64,000 bases of DNA from Chondrus crispus (Eukaryota; Rhodophyta; Florideophyceae; Gigartinales; Gigartinaceae), in contig NW_005178845.1 in NCBI RefSeq assembly GCF_000350225.1, forward strand, positions 165,043 to 229,042, given 5' to 3'. The notes under the pieces are model-generated. The model saw only the letters and a program-made list of their open reading frames with translations, searched no databases and was not told where the DNA came from. Positions within the stretch are counted from its first letter, which is position 1. The number at the start of each line of letters is the position of its first letter. This document shows positions 60,372 through 64,000 of this stretch, one piece after another. The position numbers and the translations under genes are program-made.

Positions 60372-61712
60372 TCATATGAAGCTGACATAAACAGTGCGGA
60401 TGAAAGGTAAGTCCTTATCCGACAGTGTTAGTTCCATATTTGAACTTATAAGGTCTTCCAGCTTCTTATCCAAGTTGCCCTCAGTCGCTTTTCGAAGATG
60501 GGCAGGTGCAGCTGCGTACAATGTCTTGCCTGTGGACGTTCGAAGGAATGGCTTTCTGGATCGAAGCTCAGGGTGCCCGGCAATCGTCTCCAAGAACTCT
60601 GCTAGAGTCGACTCGCCCTTCGCTGTAACCTTAACGAGAGCAGGAGCGCCACAAACCGGACAGTCAGGTCGTTTTTCGTTCCTATATGTGTACGTATAAA
60701 CACCATACCTGCCATTATACATCATGTAGTTGTCCATGTTGTTTGCGATGCTAGTGATCATCTTCACAGCCTCATTTGCACAGGCCGCAGCGACAATAGC
60801 ATTGCTAGATGCAACTGCTGGAATGATGTTTTTCGCGACCCCTTGCGTGAGGCGGTATGTTACGCCTTTGATACCAAAGTGATCTGCACGTTCCTTGGCC
60901 TGCTCAAAAAGCCAATTCGTATGTTCCGGTTTGTCAGTATCCAGCTTACTGTTGCCAAATGGCTTCATCTTGTCCCATAGCACAGCATTAGCGTACTCGA
61001 TGCAATGCTCCGGTAGTCGTGGTGTGTTTGCTATTGTACACAACGGAAAATTTTTAGCAGGGGGAAAGAGACTTAAAGTGCACTCGAAGCAGCTAGAGAG
61101 GGATGGTATAATGATCCTTGCTTGTCCCTGAAAGCCTTCTGTACCACCATCGATAAGCGGAATAATGGTTTCTTGAACGGGATTTCCTTCGTCATCGCGT
61201 TCAACAAGACTATAAAGCATAGCGTTGAGCCACCGTCGGGCGTCGATGGAGTCAAGTCCTGCAATGACAAGGTGGAACTGCCTGTAGAAGTCCTTGTCAA
61301 AATCCATGATGTTCGCATGATACGGAGTCACATTGGCACCTGGGATGCGATTATTTACGAAATCGGCAGCCACAGTTGCCTTTGGTTCCCCTACGTCTTT
61401 TGTTCTGAAAAGAAATTGTCGGTTGAGGTTTGTGAGGTCAATTGTGTCGAGGTCAATGACATGAATATCGCGAAAACCGGAGAGGGCGGCGTTCTTCAGA
61501 AGCTCGCAACCTAGTCCACCAGCGCCAATGATCAGGAGTTTGCACTGTGTCCTTAAAAAACTTTCAGTATCTGCTGCCGCCTCTGGCGAGAGTTGCTGTG
61601 ATAAGGGAGAGGAATGGCGCAGCAGATGGCCGAGCCCGCCCCATAGCGACCCTCCTGGAGACCAACCAGGAACATCTGGTGGTGGTTGCCCTGGTGAAGA
61701 AGTAGACTGCAT
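60372..61712 (-). CDS. UBA3: NEDD8-activating enzyme E1 catalytic subunit
   Basis: 446 residues from ATG 61712; the frame stays open upstream with no ATG. The ATP-binding Rossmann motif is LLIIGAGGLGCELLKN, with LDTIDLTNLNRQFLFR, VGEPKATVAADFVN and IAGLDSIDARRWLN. The catalytic cysteine is in FPLCTIANTPRLPEHCIEYA, which is diagnostic of UBA3 over UBA2. Two C-x2-C zinc pairs are present (CFEC and CPVC). The C-terminus holds the ubiquitin-fold domain. It charges NEDD8/Rub1 for cullin modification, with partner NAE1. It is convergent with AP-3 delta, 123 bp between stops. Confidence 0.94.
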   Translation of the reverse strand: MQSTSSPGQPPPDVPGWSPGGSLWGGLGHLLRHSSPLSQQLSPEAAADTESFLRTQCKLLIIGAGGLGCELLKNAALSGFRDIHVIDLDTIDLTNLNRQFLFRTKDVGEPKATVAADFVNNRIPGANVTPYHANIMDFDKDFYRQFHLVIAGLDSIDARRWLNAMLYSLVERDDEGNPVQETIIPLIDGGTEGFQGQARIIIPSLSSCFECTLSLFPPAKNFPLCTIANTPRLPEHCIEYANAVLWDKMKPFGNSKLDTDKPEHTNWLFEQAKERADHFGIKGVTYRLTQGVAKNIIPAVASSNAIVAAACANEAVKMITSIANNMDNYMMYNGRYGVYTYTYRNEKRPDCPVCGAPALVKVTAKGESTLAEFLETIAGHPELRSRKPFLRTSTGKTLYAAAPAHLRKATEGNLDKKLEDLISSNMELTLSDKDLPFIRTVYVSFI

Positions 61713-63183
61713 GGATTTGATATCGAACAAGACAATACGACACAACGCTGATCAGATGTATCCCAACTGCTGCACAATGACCAATGTGAGCTCTATTCGA
61801 ATCTGACGAAAGAGGTTCCGTTGACTTTGTCGAGAATCGCGATCACTCTTCGTTGGTCGCGTGATGGATGCACCTTATCAGTACTCCAGGGAAGATAGCG
61901 AATAGTAGGGTCGTTGAACACTTTGCGTTTGCCCTTTGAAGAAAGTTGTTTTGAAAAGAACGCAAGCTCGTGAAGGAAGTAGTGTGATCTTGAGAGTCTC
62001 GTGTAAGGCTGCTATCATAACTTTCGGAGAAAGTTACATTACAGTAATATTACAGTAATAGACCCATTCCTTGTGGGCTCGTCTGCTGGACGTCACGTTG
62101 AAGTTCGTGGTGTTGACAACAACATGAGCACATTTTGCTCTTGCCACATGCTACCCATCATTACTACCAGTAACTCACCGACATTCCAGTGTTGCTGGGG
62201 GGTGATTATTAAAAAAATCGGAAGATGGTAACGGCCGAGATAGTCTTCTTTCATGATTTCTTTGTTTTCTGAAGTTTACTCGAAACCGGAGAACATACAA
62301 GTAAGTATCAAGGTTGTTTAACACATGAGGCGGCTAACCAGAATGATTTTCATATCAATGTGTCGCTCTACCTTCAGTTAGTTTTCCCCTGACTGTACAA
62401 ACCCATCCATCTGATTACGAGAAAGCAGGACTGTTTCTTCACACCGTCCAGGGATCCCAACGTGTTCCAGAAATGATGAACAGTTGCGCGCTCAACCCTC
62501 CTCATGATGTTACGATATTCTACCTTGTAAGCGTACTCAAAGCAAATAACTTCTAACGTGTGCTTTGGAAATGGAAACGATTCCCTTCAGCCTGAAGACC
62601 TAAGCATTCCACAAAGTCTCTAGCATACTGCAGCGTTTCTTTTTTTAATTGACCTTGGGAAGTGAAGGGGCTTCCGGTCACCCTTTTCTATGCAGTAGTC
62701 TAATCTGTATGCCGCTTTTTGAACGATTCATCGCAGTCTTGCCCTGCCGTTCCTTTTGAAATTATTCGAGTGGTGTCGATAGTCTATCCAGAACATTGAT
62801 GCTCTTTGTCGACCCAGCCCCAAACAGTGGAAAAAATAAAAAAAAGATCTCGACTCGCTCAGCCTAAAGGTCGAATAAAGGTTTATGGGTCCTATGTATT
62901 TTTCTTATAACAGGTGGATAGGACAAGCGCCCAGCTTCGGGGTGAAGTGTAGATATATCAACACTTGAAGGCCCGCAAGCGCCGAGCGCCATAATCATGC
63001 GATAGAGGACCGGGAAATAAGGGATCAATAAAAGGCGGCTGTGAATATAGACCTCCTAAACTGCTGCGAATGTCGAAAAAAATATGGTAAGTGCTCTAAC
63101 TTTCCATACGGAGAGAGATAGAGAGAACAGGAAAGTCATTTGCAGAGAGAATTTGTTTTCCAGACGCATTCTGGGCCGCGGGC
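61713..63183. other. Long intergenic region, no protein gene seen
   Basis: Only short frames. It is A/T-richer than the gene space, with several ACAGTAATA words near 62040. The 3' end adjoins the tRNA terminator. Confidence 0.5.
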
Positions 63184-63190
63184 AAAAAAA
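63184..63190 (-). terminator. RNA polymerase III terminator (T7)
   Basis: Seven T residues on the minus strand, 20 nt after position 37 of the permuted tRNA-Gly 5' half. This is where a primary transcript of the permuted gene should end. Confidence 0.85.
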
Positions 63191-63209
63191 GGTGAGCGGA
63201 GAGCCTTCA

Positions 63210-63290
63210 TGGAAGGCTGATATCATACCATTTGACTATAGGCGCCAATTGCGAATGCGCCCACCGGGAATCGAACCCGGAACCTCAGCT
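63210..63290 (-). tRNA. trnG-UCC: Permuted tRNA-Gly(UCC): 3' half precedes 5' half
   Basis: On the minus strand, positions 38-73 come first (63290-63256). They are A38, anticodon-stem GCTGA, variable loop GGTT, T-arm CCGGG-TTCGATT-CCCGG, acceptor TGGGCGC and discriminator A. A 10-nt spacer follows (63255-63246), then positions 1-37 (63245-63210). These are acceptor GCGCCTA, TA, D-arm GTCA-AATGGTA-TGAT, A26, anticodon-stem TCAGC and loop CTTCCA with anticodon TCC. All stems close: acceptor 7 bp (one G-U), D 4 bp (one G-U), anticodon 5 bp, T 5 bp. The invariant residues T8, A14, G18G19, A21, T33 and TTC are present. The permutation joins at 37/38, the canonical intron site. CCA is not encoded. 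Box B (GGTTCGATTCC) therefore precedes box A. Read as a normal tRNA, neither half has a partner. Confidence 0.93.
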
Positions 63291-63327
63291 GACGTCGCTC
63301 TGCTCGGGAAATTGAGAAAAATGTTCA

Positions 63328-63334
63328 TTATATA
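63328..63334 (-). promoter_or_regulatory. TATA box of the permuted tRNA gene
   Basis: TATATAA on the minus strand, 38-44 nt upstream of the first mature nucleotide of the 3' half. This suits a TATA-assisted pol III promoter. Confidence 0.6.
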
Positions 63335-63715
63335 CCCCATTGTGCCCCGCATGGGCGGTATGACAAACTGCCCGCATGCCTTATCATGGCGCGGCCTTAT
63401 CTTGTCCCGCCCAAGTGTGAGTCCTTGAAGCCTGCCCTATGATACTTGTGCGGGACCCCCCAAGTTGAACAAAATTGGAAAAATAAATATAAAAACAAGA
63501 AGCATGTGGCATCGGAGAAATCTTTTTGATCGTTTGGAAAACTGACGGTGTCCACGTATCTGCTATTCTGTTCGAAGGAGCCAGAAGGCTCATACATCGG
63601 CATTAACGGCATGCTTTGGTTAAGCAATCGGAGCGGTGACCACCTCGGAAAAATCACCCAGTTCTTGCACAGACATTTCACTGGTTGATGCAAATTTACC
63701 TTGCAAATTTTATAT

Positions 63716-64000
63716 CTAATTCCTCCTCGGTGACCGAGCAACGGCCTGTGCTGCCCACTTCAAGACTGCAGCACGCCGGGAGCAAGTTCTCTTCTTCGCA
63801 ATCTGGCGACGGACCGACAAAGACCTTGGTTCAATGTTTGCAACCTGATAATGGTGCACACGGAATGCCAGCGCCTTCTGTCGCCCTCTGAAACGCTCAA
63901 TCCTCGTCCTTTCCACAGCTTCGGCGAGTCGCTGCGCCACATTTGCTTCCTTTTCTTGTTTGGCTGCCAGCTTCACACTCACTTTTGCCGCTTTCTCCCT
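63716..64000 (-). CDS. Possible partial CDS, unrecognised basic helical protein
   Basis: A minus-strand frame is open from the window edge to a stop at 63716-63718 (VKLAAKQEKEANVAQRLAEAVERTRIERFRG...). The part nearest the edge is charged and helix- or coiled-coil-like; the rest could be intron read-through (GTTGC after CATTATCAG). It may be the last part of a gene that starts beyond the window. Confidence 0.35.
   Translation of the reverse strand, partial: REKAAKVSVKLAAKQEKEANVAQRLAEAVERTRIERFRGRQKALAFRVHHYQVANIEPRSLSVRRQIAKKRTCSRRAAVLKWAAQAVARSPRRN

Noticed and set aside
63256-63360. A normal minus-strand tRNA with a long intron, using CCGCCCA (63352-63358) as the 5' acceptor strand
   Set aside because: The first acceptor pair would be C-C, and no D-arm or matching anticodon 5' strand (TCAGC) exists between there and the T-arm. 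The permuted reading explains every stem.

Overview
The window looks like nuclear DNA of a multicellular red alga, probably a florideophyte. The genes are mostly intronless, and the three visible introns are short (123-146 nt). One gene carries tandem starch-binding modules, which fits floridean starch. Another is a Golgi-type double glycosyltransferase of the sort expected for sulfated-galactan walls. The left half is packed with LTR and non-LTR retroelements. The gene assignments rest on motif and length recognition by eye; no searches were run.

Layout. 1-4960: the 3' part of EF-1alpha, a minus-strand gene with two CBM25-type modules, and a broken membrane-protein gene. 4961-12372: a young Copia-class element with apparently identical 297-bp LTRs, a 5-bp AGTAC target duplication, gag, a likely -1 frameshift site, pol with one in-frame stop, and an antisense ORF between pol and the 3' LTR. 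12475-16591: a non-LTR (LINE-like) insertion arranged as a 1,476-bp inverted repeat and flanked by an 18-bp direct repeat. 16960-34907: an older minus-strand Copia element whose 440-bp LTRs now lie 17.5 kb apart. It has been invaded by a 939-bp insertion, a small palindrome and an approximately 11-kb block containing a Gypsy element.

36.6-61.7 kb is ordinary gene space: tRNase Z, ClpS, the double glycosyltransferase, a divergent NAD(P)HX epimerase-like protein, a CPBP/CAAX-type protease, proteasome beta-1, MTHFR and POLD2 (divergent pair), mitochondrial uL3, HisI, AP-3 delta and UBA3. Foldback and MITE-like repeats sit between them.

The most striking object is at 63184-63334 on the minus strand: a circularly permuted tRNA-Gly(UCC) gene. 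Its 3' half (positions 38-73) lies upstream of its 5' half (positions 1-37), with a 10-nt spacer, a TATA box upstream and a T7 pol III terminator downstream. Permuted nuclear tRNA genes are known from the unicellular red alga Cyanidioschyzon merolae and some other small algal genomes. Finding one beside repeat-rich, multicellular-type red algal DNA would extend that phenomenon.
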